DNA from: Spirochaetales bacterium
Lineage (GTDB): Bacteria; Spirochaetota; Spirochaetia; SZUA-6; DRHE01
Length of the DNA: 6,363 nt
NCBI GenBank assembly: GCA_011049745.1
Contig: DRHE01000221.1
Span: forward strand, 1-6,363
Direction: 5' to 3'
In this document: piece after piece, positions 5,859 through 6,363 of the stretch
How the letters are laid out: every line of letters starts with the position of its first letter
Numbering within the stretch: the stretch's first letter is position 1
The notes under the pieces: generated by a model
Told to the model about the DNA's origin: nothing
What the model saw: only the letters and a program-made list of their open reading frames with translations
The model's database searches: none
Program-made: the position numbers and the translations under genes

Positions 5859-6363
5859 GCCTGCAATAATCAAACTGATTGAGTTTGCCAAGGGTAAAAA
5901 GAGTATTACCTATGATGAGGTCAATGATTTTTTACCTGACAGTATCGTTAATTCAGATAGAATTGATGAAGTTATCGGCATACTGGAAAGGCATAACGTC
6001 AAGCTCGAAGAAGAAGATATCGATCTCGAGATTGAAGAAGAAAAACCGGCCAGGAGTGAGAGAAAGCTGGTTTATGGTGAAAAAGAAAGCTCCGTGGATG
6101 ATCCGATACGACTCTATTTAAGGGAAATCGGCAGGGAGAAGCTGCTCACAGCAGAGCAGGAAGTGATTCTGTCCAAGAGAATGGAAGATGGTGAAAACAT
6201 AATTACCAGGGTTATTAAGACTTCCGGGATTTTGCTGCCGGAGGTATTTAAGCTGGGGGTTCGCATAAATGCCAGGGTTGATCCTCGGGAATTAGAGCTC
6301 TCAAAAAAAGAGATTTCCGAATACCTGGCAGAAAAGCGCAGGCTCATACAATACTATCGGGAA
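5839..6363 (+). CDS. rpoD: RNA polymerase primary sigma factor RpoD (sigma70), 3' truncated
   Basis: The frame runs open to the right edge, showing the first 175 residues of a protein expected to be around 600. Residues ~8-55 match sigma70 region 1.1: SITYDEVNDFLPDSIVNSDRIDEVIGILE aligns closely with the E. coli TYAEVNDHLPEDIVDSDQIEDII stretch. A short acidic linker (EEEDIDLEIEEE) follows. Region 1.2 is clear at ~85-120 (SVDDPIRLYLREIGREKLLTAEQEVILSKRMEDGE). The following ~55 residues do not reach the NLRLV motif of region 2.1. They instead look like the start of the non-conserved spacer found between regions 1.2 and 2 in long primary sigmas such as E. coli RpoD. The ATG at 5839 is fixed by an in-frame stop just upstream and a strong ribosome binding site. 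The gene starts within the last 20 bases of dnaG, as part of the same operon. Region 1.1 identifies it as the housekeeping sigma, not an alternative one. Confidence 0.96.
   Translation, partial: MSDLQNEPAIIKLIEFAKGKKSITYDEVNDFLPDSIVNSDRIDEVIGILERHNVKLEEEDIDLEIEEEKPARSERKLVYGEKESSVDDPIRLYLREIGREKLLTAEQEVILSKRMEDGENIITRVIKTSGILLPEVFKLGVRINARVDPRELELSKKEISEYLAEKRRLIQYYRE

Noticed and set aside
5348..5866. A 172-codon open frame on the minus strand, antisense to the end of dnaG and the start of rpoD
   Set aside because: Its translation is low-complexity (rich in Ser, Arg and Phe) with no recognisable domain. It lies wholly opposite confident coding sequence and mirrors the codon pattern of dnaG, so it is a shadow frame.

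Overview
The window is essentially 100% coding. It holds four same-strand genes joined by short overlaps: the 3' part of a very large cell-envelope protein (Ig-like repeats plus an OmpA-like C-terminus), a complete mltG (endolytic murein transglycosylase), a complete dnaG (primase), and the 5' part of rpoD (primary sigma factor). The first gene is cut by the left edge and rpoD by the right edge. No stretch of more than a few bases lies between genes. I see no RNA gene, mobile element or CRISPR array.

The best guess for the source is a spirochaete (Spirochaeta/Treponema-like lineage) of middling GC. This is inferred from a giant FlgD-Ig-repeat/OmpA protein next to an mltG-dnaG-rpoD cluster, and from the long spacer beginning after sigma region 1.2. 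No species can be named from the sequence alone.

Layout: positions 2-3082 encode at least 1026 residues. Eight ~105-residue Ig-like repeats each open with an SPxxDGxxD-type loop, and the central six alternate strictly between two subtypes (A-B-A-B-A-B). A divergent OmpA-type peptidoglycan-binding domain follows. mltG (3079-4089) and dnaG (4086-5858) each start in a 4-base ATGA overlap with the preceding stop. rpoD (from 5839) overlaps the end of dnaG by 20 bases.

The set resembles the macromolecular synthesis operon (rpsU-dnaG-rpoD in E. coli), with the upstream position taken by envelope and peptidoglycan genes. Envelope growth, replication priming and the housekeeping sigma factor could therefore share a transcript. 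The translation signals differ sharply: dnaG has no visible Shine-Dalgarno sequence and probably depends on coupling, while rpoD has an almost full-length one. A good sigma70-like promoter candidate lies inside dnaG and could give rpoD independent transcription. Nothing here is clearly a new biological system. The most distinctive items are the alternating Ig array with its altered OmpA domain, and the regulatory wiring of the operon.
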